The notes under the pieces: generated by a model | Database searches by the model: none | Seen by the model: the letters and a program-made list of their open reading frames with translations, nothing else | What the model was told of the DNA's origin: nothing | Part shown: positions 1 through 7,768 of the stretch, in pieces | Position numbering within the stretch: the stretch's first letter is position 1 | How the letters are laid out: each line of letters begins with the position of its first letter | Source of the DNA: Pleurocapsa sp. MO_226.B13 | GTDB taxonomy: Bacteria; Cyanobacteriota; Cyanobacteriia; Cyanobacteriales; Xenococcaceae | Assembly (NCBI GenBank): GCA_030064795.1 | Contig: JASJEI010000361.1 | Coordinates: 1 to 32,637, forward strand | Direction of reading: 5' to 3' | DNA: 32,637 nucleotides | Made by a program: the position numbers and the translations under genes

Positions 1-85
1 ACTGGACTTTGGGAATGCGATCGAGGAAATCGGCTAAAATAACTACCTAGTAATACTTGTACTTGAATTAGACCCAGAATCGCTC

Positions 86-1403
86 GTGAAAGAAATATCC
101 CTCGAATCCTTGCCTCCATGTTTTGAAAAGTGGTGTCTTAAATTTGATGATTTATGGGACAATCAAGGTAAGAAAACAGGGTTTCGTTGTTATTTAGCAG
201 GATTATTAGGGGAAAGTAAACGAAAAAATCTTGTTAAAATTACTGATAACATTGTCGGCTCTTCTTATCATAACGTTCATCATTTTCTTGGTAAATCCAA
301 AGGGAATGTAGATGATGTAAATGAACGTCGTCTACAAATCATGAATAAACGGAATCAAACAAGAATCAGAAATGGTTTTAGCTTAATAGTTGATGATTCT
401 GGACACGTAAAAAGTGGAAATTTTCCTGAGGGAGTTGGGGGACAATATATCGGGGAAATTGGACGGACATCTCACGGGGGCGAGGCAACCTCGCCCCCCG
501 TGTCCTCCAAAACTGAGAAGGTCATTGTTACAGTTACAACCCATTTATATGATGGAGTTAGAAGTTGACCATTAGATCTAGAATTATCTGAACACGCTGA
601 TTCTTTACCAGAAGGTAAAAAGGAGAAAGATTTCGTCAAAAAACCAGATTTAGCACGGAAATTCATCAAAAAAACCCTCGAGAGAAAATTGCACCCAGCT
701 CTTGTTTTAATCGAGGTCGTTTATGGGAATAATTCTAACTTTTTCAGAGAAATTGAAAAGCTGAAGCTGAGTTATATAGGGGGTTTAGCCAAGAATCGTC
801 TGGTTAAAGTCATCAAGAAAAAAACCGGGAAAAAAGAACCAGAAAAAAGATTAGATGAAATAACATTATCTTTGCCTAAACATAATTTTCAAGCAGTTAC
901 TATAGAACTTAATCAACCCAAAAATGTTTGGGTGACTACAATAAAAGTAGAAATTAGTGGACTTGAAGAAGAGAGAACAATTGCTATCGTCATGAATGCT
1001 AGTTCTCCAGAATCAGCCACTGAAATAGATTATTTAATTACTAATTATCAAGGTGATAAAGTAACAGGAGAATGGATAGTTAAAGCATTTTCTCAGAGGA
1101 ATTATCTGGAAAAGTTTTATAGAGAAGCCAAAGGATGGTTAGGCTGAAAAGAATACCAAATGCGAAAAAAAGAGCGATTAATTCGTCACTTTATTTTAGT
1201 TTTTACTGCTTATACATTGATTATTTATCAGCAGTTAATGGGCGGATTGAGAAAACGTTATGCTAACAAACCTTTAAGAACTTTTGCTGAAACAATAGAA
1301 AGCATTTTCAACAGGTATTTCTTATCGTTTTTTTTGCTGGTTACAAAACAATAAGGAAGTTTTTGTTGAACATAAAGCCGAGCGAGGCTTTGTTTGGGGC
1401 TAA
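86..1403 (+). pseudogene. IS701-family DDE transposase, degenerate
   Basis: Conceptual translation gives an IS701-type DDE transposase, including the first catalytic region (LIVDDSGHVKSG) and the GGQYIGEIG...VTVTTHLYDGVRS stretch. The frame is broken by TGA at 566-568, where the family normally has Trp (RSWPLDLEL), and by TGA at 1145-1147. After the T8 run near 1328-1335 and the following codons, a frame change is needed to read the natural end NNKEVFVEHKAERGFVWG with stop at 1401-1403. Codons 127-141 are an in-frame palindromic insertion described separately. No functional protein of full length is expected, although short open segments remain (86-568, 689-1147, 1160-1354). Confidence 0.85.
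464..508. repeat. 45-bp palindromic insertion in the IS701 transposase
   Basis: A GC-rich hairpin (CACGGGGGCGAGG at 473-485 and CCTCGCCCCCCGTG at 489-502, loop CAA) sits between codons for GEIG and KTEK, which should be adjacent in IS701 transposases. Its length is 45 nt, so the frame is kept and 15 residues (RTSHGGEATSPPVSS) are added. Composition is sharply different from the AT-rich host gene. It behaves like a miniature palindromic element; no target duplication is obvious. Confidence 0.7.
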
Positions 1404-1471
1404 AAACAGGTAAAAAGCTTTCTGTCTTTCGATTTTAACCTTTTACGACCGCTTTTTTCCCTAAAGTCCAG

Positions 1472-1679
1472 CTATCAAAACTATTGTCGCGGGTAGCTTT
1501 AGGAGAAGAATTTACTATTGCTAATCGCGGTGTTCCGATCGCCAAGCTTGTTCCTTATACTCCAGTTGAAGATAAGGGCGATCGCATACCTGGAAGGACT
1601 TATCAATCAAATTCAAATTAGAGATGATTTTAATGAGCTAGATGAAGAAATGATGGGATTATTTTACGGGGACGAATAA
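1472..1679 (+). pseudogene. Phd/YefM-type antitoxin remnant
   Basis: Starting at the IS701 right end, the frame reads SKLLSRVALGEEFTIANRG then VPIAKLVPY, typical of the DNA-binding half of a Phd/YefM antitoxin (family knowledge). It meets a stop at 1619-1621. Moving +1 near 1593 restores a plausible C-terminus, GLINQIQIRDDFNELDEEMM followed by GLFYGDE, whose TAA (1677-1679) directly precedes the toxin ATG. The gene therefore has lost its 5' end (start codon and roughly the first dozen residues) to the IS and also carries a frameshift, probably one extra A in GGAAGGA. It cannot make a normal antitoxin. Confidence 0.75.
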
Positions 1680-2066
1680 ATGAGGTTGTTGTTGGATACT
1701 TGTTGCTGGTTATGGTGGTTGAGCGATACTCAAAAACTCAGCGAACAACAGCTAAATGCCCTGATAAGCCGTCAAAATCAGTTATTTTTATCGGTGGCTA
1801 CTCTTTGGGAACTAAGTATCAAAATTAGCAATGGTAAATTAACTATCCCTCAGTCTCTCGATAAATTAGTAGCCAAAGAATGTCCCCAAGATAATATCAA
1901 AATTCTCGATATTAAACCGATCCATGGGATTAACGCTGGCTCTCTCCCTCTACATCATAAAGACCCCTTCGATCGCATGATTATTACTCAGGGAAATATG
2001 GAAAATTTAACTATCGTAACTTCTGATGCCATATTTCAAGAGTACGATATTTCTGTATTACTATAA
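1680..2066 (+). CDS. Type II toxin, PIN-domain (VapC-like) ribonuclease
   Basis: A 128-residue PIN-domain protein covering the whole usual length of the family. The acidic metal-binding residues expected of a VapC-type RNase are visible: D6 (LLLDT), E44 (LWELSIK), D98 (HKDPFDR) and D116 (VTSDA). Such toxins cleave tRNA, rRNA or mRNA and are held inactive by a cognate antitoxin translated just upstream. The ATG follows the antitoxin stop with no gap, the usual coupled arrangement. Here the antitoxin is broken by an IS and a frameshift, so the toxin looks orphaned. It may be silent because the operon promoter was separated from it, neutralised by a homologous antitoxin elsewhere, or weakened by a mutation I cannot judge. 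Confidence 0.9.
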   Translation: MRLLLDTCCWLWWLSDTQKLSEQQLNALISRQNQLFLSVATLWELSIKISNGKLTIPQSLDKLVAKECPQDNIKILDIKPIHGINAGSLPLHHKDPFDRMIITQGNMENLTIVTSDAIFQEYDISVLL

Positions 2067-2096
2067 ATACCCTACATATAATTTTCAACCTGCGAA

Positions 2097-2732
2097 ATGC
2101 CCGTATTGAAGACAATCTCGTTAGACCAATTAAAAAATGCCTTGATTTTGCTGATTTGTAGGCTAGGGATCGGCTTGATTTTCTTATTGTTATTGACTAC
2201 TAAAGCCAATTCTCAGCGATCGTTTACTATTTCCCAGTCAAACAGTTATCAAGATAAACTTTTAGCCCAAGCCGATCCTGCCCAAGAATTATTCGATCGT
2301 GCCACCGAACAACTCAACAACGAAGATGTAAAACAAGCGATCGCTTTATGGCTAGAAGCAGCAGAGTTATCACGACAACAGGGAGATTCTCATGGAGAAG
2401 CTTTATCCCTGGGAAATATCGGTTTGGCATATGAAATCTTGTCAGACTATCCTCAAGCAGTTAATTATTTCGAGCAAACCCTAGCGATCGCTAAGAAACT
2501 CAACGATCGACAGTTAATTGCAGGAATACAGGGAAACTTGGGTAATAATTACTTACGAATTGGTAGCTATCCCCAAGCAATCTCGGCATACGATGAATCC
2601 TTGGCTTTATGGCAAGCATTAAATAACCAAGCTGCGGTAGGGCAAGTATTGCGCGGAATGGGTAACGTGCAAATTGCGCTCGGTAACTATGAAAAAGCTC
2701 AGACACTCCATCAACAGGCATTAACCATCTAA
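2097..2732 (+). pseudogene. TPR protein, 3'-truncated
   Basis: A 211-residue N-terminal piece with a hydrophobic segment at about residues 16-36 (signal anchor or signal peptide) followed by TPRs of the 42-residue type (ALSLGNIGLAYEILSDYPQA, IQGNLGNNYLRIGSYPQA, VLRGMGNVQIALGNYEKA). This architecture is common in cyanobacterial TPR-CHAT proteins, which are much longer. Here the frame stops in the middle of a repeat (HQQALTI then TAA), exactly where a minus-strand frame of different origin begins; the two overlap by 12 bp. I read this as a gene cut by a rearrangement and missing its downstream repeats and any effector domain. A short secreted TPR protein cannot be excluded. Confidence 0.65.
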
Positions 2733-3044
2733 CAAATCTTCGTAATCTAATCCCTCTACTTTGGATATTTCCGTAGTTGCTGGTGTTACATTCTCTTCTT
2801 CTTCAATCTCGTCAAAAGCCTGAGTCTTAATAATCTTTTTCTGCATCGACAATTCTGTCTGTTCCTCTTTTTGCCTTTCCTTGCGAGTCTTTTTATCCAG
2901 TGGAGTAAATAAATCGCGATCGCATGGTTCGAGGAGAGTTTGAATAATTTCTATTTTCAGTTGTGCCTCCTCATCAAATTCGACGACAACTTCATTATTT
3001 CTTTTGTACCCAGGCGGTCGGTCAAAATAGGTAAAATATGTCAA
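2721..3044 (-). pseudogene. TnsB transposase remnant, core deleted (CAST/Tn7-like)
   Basis: A 107-codon minus-strand frame; the first usable start is TTG at 3044, and no upstream ATG is available before the stop at 3081-3083. Residues about 17-42 (EVVVEFDEEAQLKIEIIQ then TLLEPCDR) resemble the start of the N-terminal domain of TnsB from type V-K CRISPR-associated transposons. From residue 51 on (KKTRKERQKEEQTEL and the tail GLDYEDLLDG) it resembles the extreme C-terminus, which in TnsB carries the TnsC-binding hook. In a full protein these parts are separated by about 450 or more residues holding the DNA-binding domains and the DDE core; here they are joined in frame. No tnsC, tniQ, cas12k or repeat array is adjacent. 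The assignment is from remembered family sequence, not a search. It is probably a decay product; a small regulatory peptide is a remote alternative. Confidence 0.65.
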
Positions 3045-3114
3045 TACAATAATTAGCCTAGTAAATTTGGCTGAAAATAACTAAAATTACCGAGATGAGT
3101 ATCGAGCAAAGCAT

Positions 3115-6051
3115 ATGAACCTGAGACCAATTTGGGGTTCGCTCACTGTCTTTATTATTTGTCCTTTGTTGGGCGGGCTTCCCCTGATCGACTGGATAAC
3201 CTACACCATTACTGGTCGTCAATTGCGAAAGCTTGGTACTGGTAATATATCAGTATCAGCAGCTTTTTATCATGGCGGAAAGCTAGCAGGAATTTGTGCC
3301 GTCCTCTCCGAAGCAGCAAAGGGAATTGTTGCGGTATTACTAACCAGAGTTTTTTTTCCTACGGGTTCGGTTTGGGAAATTCTAGCAATCATCGCTCTAG
3401 TAATTGGGCGTTATTGGCTGGGCAAAAGTGCGGGAACAACCAATGCAGTCTGGGGAATTGTCGCTCACGATGCGATCGCAGCCGGACTAATCTGGTTAAT
3501 TAGTTTAATTAGCTTTACTATTATTCGCGATCGCCTTGTGGGTAAGTATGGTGTATTAGTTCTACTTGTAGTTATTATTGGCTTGCGCAATCCCAACCAG
3601 CCAGAATATGCAGTAGCGACTTTAGGACTAGCCAGTCTGCTTGCTTGGATTTATCAAAATATACCCGATGATTTAGACCTACCCGATCCTACAGGAGAAG
3701 CTGATACTAATAAAATGTTTCGTTTTTTTCAGGGCAACAAAAAAATTATGACTCTAGACAAGAAACTAGATGAGTCAAAGGTAGGGCAAAAAGCAGCAAC
3801 TCTGTCCTTACTCAAACGCTTGGGTTATCCTGTAGCCGAGGGATGGATCTTGCGTCCAGGAGAGGATTCAAAGATATTAGTAGCCAAGCTCAATCCCACG
3901 CCCGAATCTCCTTTAATTGTACGCTCCTCGGCAATTGGCGAAGACTCGCAAACAGCTTCAGCTGCGGGACAATATTTAAGTATTTTGGATGTTACCAATA
4001 GAGAACAATTACGCTCGGCAATTATCGATTGTCAAACCTCTTATCTAGAAAACAACGCGATCGAATATCGTCGTCAAAAAAATCAGTCTCAGGAGTCGAT
4101 GGCGATTTTAATCCAAAAGCAAATTGAAGGATTGTATAGTGGAGTTGCCTTTAGTCGCGATCCTGTAAATCAATTAAACGATACCGTCGCGATCGAAGCT
4201 TTACCAGGAAAAGCCACCAAAATTGTCTCTGGTAAATACACTCCTCAAAGATATCGCGTCGCCATACCCGAAACAGAGCTAACCAACCAAGAGCAAAATA
4301 ACCAGCCGATTACGGTTACGCAAGAAAACGCCCTGGATACTGGAGTAACTATTCCCCAGGAAATAATCGAATCCGTCGCACTCCTAGCAAGGGAAATGGA
4401 AGAGTTGTTTGACGGCATTCCTCAAGACATCGAGTGGACTTACGATGGCGATCGGCTCTGGATCTTACAAGTACGCCCGATTACTACCCTACTACCGATT
4501 TGGACGAGACGAATTGCAGCAGAAGTGATACCAGGTAAAATTCGTCCCCTTACTTGGTCGATCAACCAACCCCTCACCTGTGGTGTCTGGGGGAAATTAT
4601 TTACCATCGTTTTAGGCGATCGCGCCAAAGACTTAAACTTTGAACAGACTGCTACCCTTCACTTTGCCAGTGCTTATTTTAACGTTACCCTTTTGGGTAC
4701 GATCTTTCGTCGCATGGGCTTACCCCCAGAAAGCTTAGAATTTCTCACCAGAGGCGCGAAATTTAGTAAACCCCCTCTGATGTCTACTGTGAGGAATATT
4801 GCTGGATTGTGGCGACTAGGCAAGCGAGAATTAGGTCTGTATGGAGAATTTGAAAGCGATCGCGAAAAGCTATTTACTCCGATCCTATCTGAGTTGGAAC
4901 AACAATCAGCAGCAGAGTTATCTCCCAGGGAAATTATTGACAGGATTAATACTATCCTGAGCTTACTAGACAAAGCCACCTACTACAATATTCTCGCCCC
5001 TCTGAGCTTAGCAATCCGTCAGGCAATTTTTAAAGTGGCTGCAACCGAATTAGATAATAGCCAGACACCAGAAATTGTTGCAGTAAGTTCTCTAGCCGAA
5101 GTCGCAGGTCAAACCCGCAAATTACTGGCAACAGAACAAATAACTCTCGACTCTTCTGCCTCTCTATTTGCCCACATAGCCGAAAATTCCGAAGGAGAAA
5201 GCATTATCGAGCAATTTAATCTTTGGTTAGACCGCTACGGCTATTTGAGTGAAGTAGCCACAGATATAGCCGTTCCACGCTGGAAAGATAAACCAGGTAT
5301 ACCCAGACAAATGTTTACGCGGTTTTTCTTTGACGCTCATGGAGCTAAAAAAGCTCAACTATCTCTGGGTACATTAAATCAATCTTGGCAAGCAAGGTTA
5401 GTCCAAAGAAGATTAAATCTTAAAGGTGCCGTAGCTGAAATCTATAACAAACTTTTGGCAAATTTACGCTGGAGTTTTTTAGCCTTAGAACAACAGTGGC
5501 TCGATAATGGTTTAATAAACAATTCTGGTGAGATATTTTTGCTGAAGCTAGAAGAAATTATTTCTTTGGTAGAAGCTGCTGACGGCGAATTCATCCAGCA
5601 ACTTCCTCGCTTAATCGAGCAAAGACAACAACAATGGTTGGAGTCCAAAAAATTAACCTCTGTTCCTCGATTAGTCTACGGTAAGCCAGAAGCCTCAATT
5701 TGGACAACTCCCCAAGTTTTAGACTCACAAACTAGCTTCAAAGGAATTGGCACTAGTACTGGTCAAATAGAGGGAACTGTTAAAATCATCTCCAATCTCC
5801 ATAATGCTCCTGCGATCGACAGTAAAACTATTATTGTCGTTCCCTACACCGATGCGGGGTGGTCGCCAATTTTAGCTCGTGCAGGAGGGTTGATTTCAGA
5901 AGTAGGTGGTCGTCTATCTCATGGGGCAATTGTCGCCAGAGAATACAACATTCCTGCGGTTATGGACGTTGCCAATGCTACTACTCGATTTCATGATGGT
6001 CAAAGAATTAGAATTAATGGTCAAACAGGAGTTGTAGAACTACTCGATTAG
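3115..6051 (+). CDS. PlsY-like membrane domain fused to PEP-synthase-like phosphotransferase
   Basis: A 978-residue multidomain protein. Residues 1-185 are a hydrophobic multi-pass domain resembling the glycerol-3-phosphate acyltransferase PlsY: GTGNISVS at 41-48 matches the GSGN motif, AAKG at 67-70 the KG site, and GKSAGTTNAVWG near 103 the GGKGVAT-type motif, though degenerate. Residues 215-457 form a PEP/pyruvate-binding ATP-grasp domain (SKVGQKAATLSLLKRLGYPV, VRSSAIGEDSQTASAAGQY, WILQVRPIT). A middle region of about 400 residues begins PGKIRPLTWS, as in rifampin phosphotransferase-like proteins. The C-terminal swivelling domain carries the catalytic His, H936, in GGRLSHGAIVAREYNIPAV. The likely chemistry is ATP-driven phosphotransfer through the His on an unknown substrate near the membrane. 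Whether the acyltransferase half is active is uncertain. Confidence 0.8.
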   Translation: MNLRPIWGSLTVFIICPLLGGLPLIDWITYTITGRQLRKLGTGNISVSAAFYHGGKLAGICAVLSEAAKGIVAVLLTRVFFPTGSVWEILAIIALVIGRYWLGKSAGTTNAVWGIVAHDAIAAGLIWLISLISFTIIRDRLVGKYGVLVLLVVIIGLRNPNQPEYAVATLGLASLLAWIYQNIPDDLDLPDPTGEADTNKMFRFFQGNKKIMTLDKKLDESKVGQKAATLSLLKRLGYPVAEGWILRPGEDSKILVAKLNPTPESPLIVRSSAIGEDSQTASAAGQYLSILDVTNREQLRSAIIDCQTSYLENNAIEYRRQKNQSQESMAILIQKQIEGLYSGVAFSRDPVNQLNDTVAIEALPGKATKIVSGKYTPQRYRVAIPETELTNQEQNNQPITVTQENALDTGVTIPQEIIESVALLAREMEELFDGIPQDIEWTYDGDRLWILQVRPITTLLPIWTRRIAAEVIPGKIRPLTWSINQPLTCGVWGKLFTIVLGDRAKDLNFEQTATLHFASAYFNVTLLGTIFRRMGLPPESLEFLTRGAKFSKPPLMSTVRNIAGLWRLGKRELGLYGEFESDREKLFTPILSELEQQSAAELSPREIIDRINTILSLLDKATYYNILAPLSLAIRQAIFKVAATELDNSQTPEIVAVSSLAEVAGQTRKLLATEQITLDSSASLFAHIAENSEGESIIEQFNLWLDRYGYLSEVATDIAVPRWKDKPGIPRQMFTRFFFDAHGAKKAQLSLGTLNQSWQARLVQRRLNLKGAVAEIYNKLLANLRWSFLALEQQWLDNGLINNSGEIFLLKLEEIISLVEAADGEFIQQLPRLIEQRQQQWLESKKLTSVPRLVYGKPEASIWTTPQVLDSQTSFKGIGTSTGQIEGTVKIISNLHNAPAIDSKTIIVVPYTDAGWSPILARAGGLISEVGGRLSHGAIVAREYNIPAVMDVANATTRFHDGQRIRINGQTGVVELLD

Positions 6052-6093
6052 GTATCGGTAGTTTTACCGCCCGAACTAAAACTGTCAGTAATT

Positions 6094-6240
6094 ATGAATC
6101 TAGCTGCTACCAATTATCTCAAGTTAGCTCAAGAACAAATCGCTCGTAACCAGTGGCAAGAAGCTATAGTTAGCTTGCAGAGGGCAATTATAGCTTTCTT
6201 TCAGATGAATAGACTCAATTTTTACTCACTACTTTATTAG
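6094..6240 (+). other. TPR-like upstream frame ending in TAG, in phase with the next gene
   Basis: Beginning at ATG 6094, the frame reads MNLAATNYLKLAQEQIARNQ then WQEAIVSLQRAI, a good TPR helix pair, then loses the TPR pattern and stops at TAG 6238-6240. It is in the same frame as the TPR-sulfotransferase that starts nine bases further on, at 6247. It looks like the original N-terminus of that protein, separated by roughly 90 bp of non-TPR sequence containing the stop. Either the stop is a mutation or insertion scar, or translation now starts at 6247. Confidence 0.5.
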
Positions 6241-6246
6241 ATTAGT

Positions 6247-7566
6247 ATGGTCTACCCAAATGAAAACTGCTGTAAAATACAGCCCGAACGCTGGGACACT
6301 TATTTTAATTTGGGAGTAGCATTTCTCAAGCAAAAACAATATGCTAAGGCTGGAGAAAGCTTTGAACGAGCGATTGCTATTAAACCAGATTATGCTTGGT
6401 CTTATTATCATTTGGGCGAAGCTTTTGTCGAACAAAATTTAAGCGATCGCTCCTTGGTTTGTTTTCGGCAAGCATTAAAATTAAATTTTCAAGACTATCG
6501 GCTACAGTTTAAACTAGGCAAATCTTTTAGAAACCAAGGTTTGACTAAAGAAGCAATTATTTGTTTTTGTCGAACTATTAAACTCAATCCTGATTTTGTT
6601 CCTGCTTACATATCTTTAAGGTATGTAGAATTGCAACCAGAATGGCTGGAAGATTTAATAAGTTTCTATCGACAAATATCCCTCGCTCGCCCCGATCTAC
6701 CAGAAGTTTTGACTAATTTAGCAGAACTGTTAGCCGAGCGAGACGATCTATCTGAGGCAATCGCCTTTTCTCGTCGAGCGGTTGAGATTCAAACTACCAG
6801 AGATAATCCTCATCTGAGTAAGATCGATTGGCCACCAGAAAAAAGCAAAGCTCCTGACTTTATAATTATTGGGGCAGCAAAATGTGGCACTACTTCTCTG
6901 TATAAATACTTAAATTATCATCCTCAAATATTATTACCAAACAAAAAAGAGTTACGTTTCTTCGATAAAAACTTCCAGCGCGGTTACGAATGGTATCTAG
7001 CTCAATTTCCTAGTATTTGCGATCGCCCCGAACTACTGACAGGAGAAGCTTCTCCAAGCTATTTATTTTCACCTCATGTAGCTCAAAGAATCAAAGATTT
7101 TGCTCCACGAACTAAATTAATTGTAATGTTACGTAATCCTGTAGACCGCTCGATTTCTAACTATTATCAAAATAAAAAAACAGGCTGTCACCAAAATACC
7201 TTAGAAGAAACCATTAATCGAGAAATATCAAGGCTAGGTCGCAAAACAGAATTACAGTTGTCTTATGACGCTGGCATATTATCCCAGAGTCTTTATTACT
7301 ACAAACTCAAACGTTGGATGAAGATATTTCCTAAAAATCAGTTTTTAATTTTAAGCAGTGAAAAATTCTTTAGCGATCCAGGTACATCAGTACGGCAGGT
7401 TTGTCAATTTCTTGAGTTACCCAATATTCAAAATGATGATTATCAAAAATACAACACTGGATCTTATCCTCAAGCTTCCGATACGATTAAAAAACAATTA
7501 GAGAATTTTTTTGCAATTTATAATCAACGACTAGAAGAATTTTTACAAATGGATTTCAATTGGTAA
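6247..7566 (+). CDS. TPR-sulfotransferase (heparan-sulfate sulfotransferase type)
   Basis: A 439-residue protein with three to four TPRs at about residues 15-185 and a C-terminal PAPS-dependent sulfotransferase domain at about 200-439. The 5'-phosphosulfate-binding loop is GAAKCGTTSLY at 209-219 and the 3'-phosphate-binding motif is RNPVDRSIS at 296-304. The segment KKELRFFDKNFQRGYEWYL resembles heparan sulfate sulfotransferases rather than cytosolic aryl sulfotransferases. It should transfer sulfate from PAPS to a glycan or glycoprotein, with the TPRs binding the substrate or partner. It is closely similar in order and motifs to the protein at 19668-21704, down to the C-terminus (LEEFLQMDFNW versus LEEYLGMEFYW). 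Its N-terminus may be shortened by an in-frame TAG at 6238. Confidence 0.85.
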   Translation: MVYPNENCCKIQPERWDTYFNLGVAFLKQKQYAKAGESFERAIAIKPDYAWSYYHLGEAFVEQNLSDRSLVCFRQALKLNFQDYRLQFKLGKSFRNQGLTKEAIICFCRTIKLNPDFVPAYISLRYVELQPEWLEDLISFYRQISLARPDLPEVLTNLAELLAERDDLSEAIAFSRRAVEIQTTRDNPHLSKIDWPPEKSKAPDFIIIGAAKCGTTSLYKYLNYHPQILLPNKKELRFFDKNFQRGYEWYLAQFPSICDRPELLTGEASPSYLFSPHVAQRIKDFAPRTKLIVMLRNPVDRSISNYYQNKKTGCHQNTLEETINREISRLGRKTELQLSYDAGILSQSLYYYKLKRWMKIFPKNQFLILSSEKFFSDPGTSVRQVCQFLELPNIQNDDYQKYNTGSYPQASDTIKKQLENFFAIYNQRLEEFLQMDFNW

Positions 7567-7768
7567 GGTCGCTTCCCTATTGTGTAAAATATAGCTGCAA
7601 GCACGATCTCATCATTCTTGATTTTGCCATATCTCTAGGTCGCTCTACTGATAGATAAGATCCGAGCGGTGAAAAGCGATCGCTACTACAAACTGTCTAT
7701 TTGAACCAAGACGATTCACAATAAACATATTTTTGCACTATATTTAAAGTTAACCATTTCTGTTTTAT

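Larger units (their letters stand above)
2..1471 (+). mobile_element. Decayed IS701-type insertion sequence
   Basis: The element is delimited by imperfect terminal inverted repeats. CTGGACTTTGGGAA at 2-15 matches the reverse complement of TTCCCTAAAGTCCAG at 1457-1471, with a one-base gap. It encloses one transposase gene ruined by two stops and a frameshift. The right end lies directly against a Phd-type antitoxin reading frame that has lost its first dozen or so codons, so the element appears to have landed inside that gene. The left flank is outside the window, so a target-site duplication cannot be tested. The family assignment rests on the transposase sequence, recognised from memory. Confidence 0.75.

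Noticed and set aside
3041..3114. Possible left end of a CAST transposon upstream of the TnsB remnant
   Set aside because: No TGTCA-type terminal motif or repeated TnsB-binding sites were seen between the remnant and the next gene.
7567..7768. Possible small gene or RNA between the sulfotransferase and CNNM genes
   Set aside because: No ribosome site with a credible frame and no clear hairpin; treated as an ordinary promoter region.
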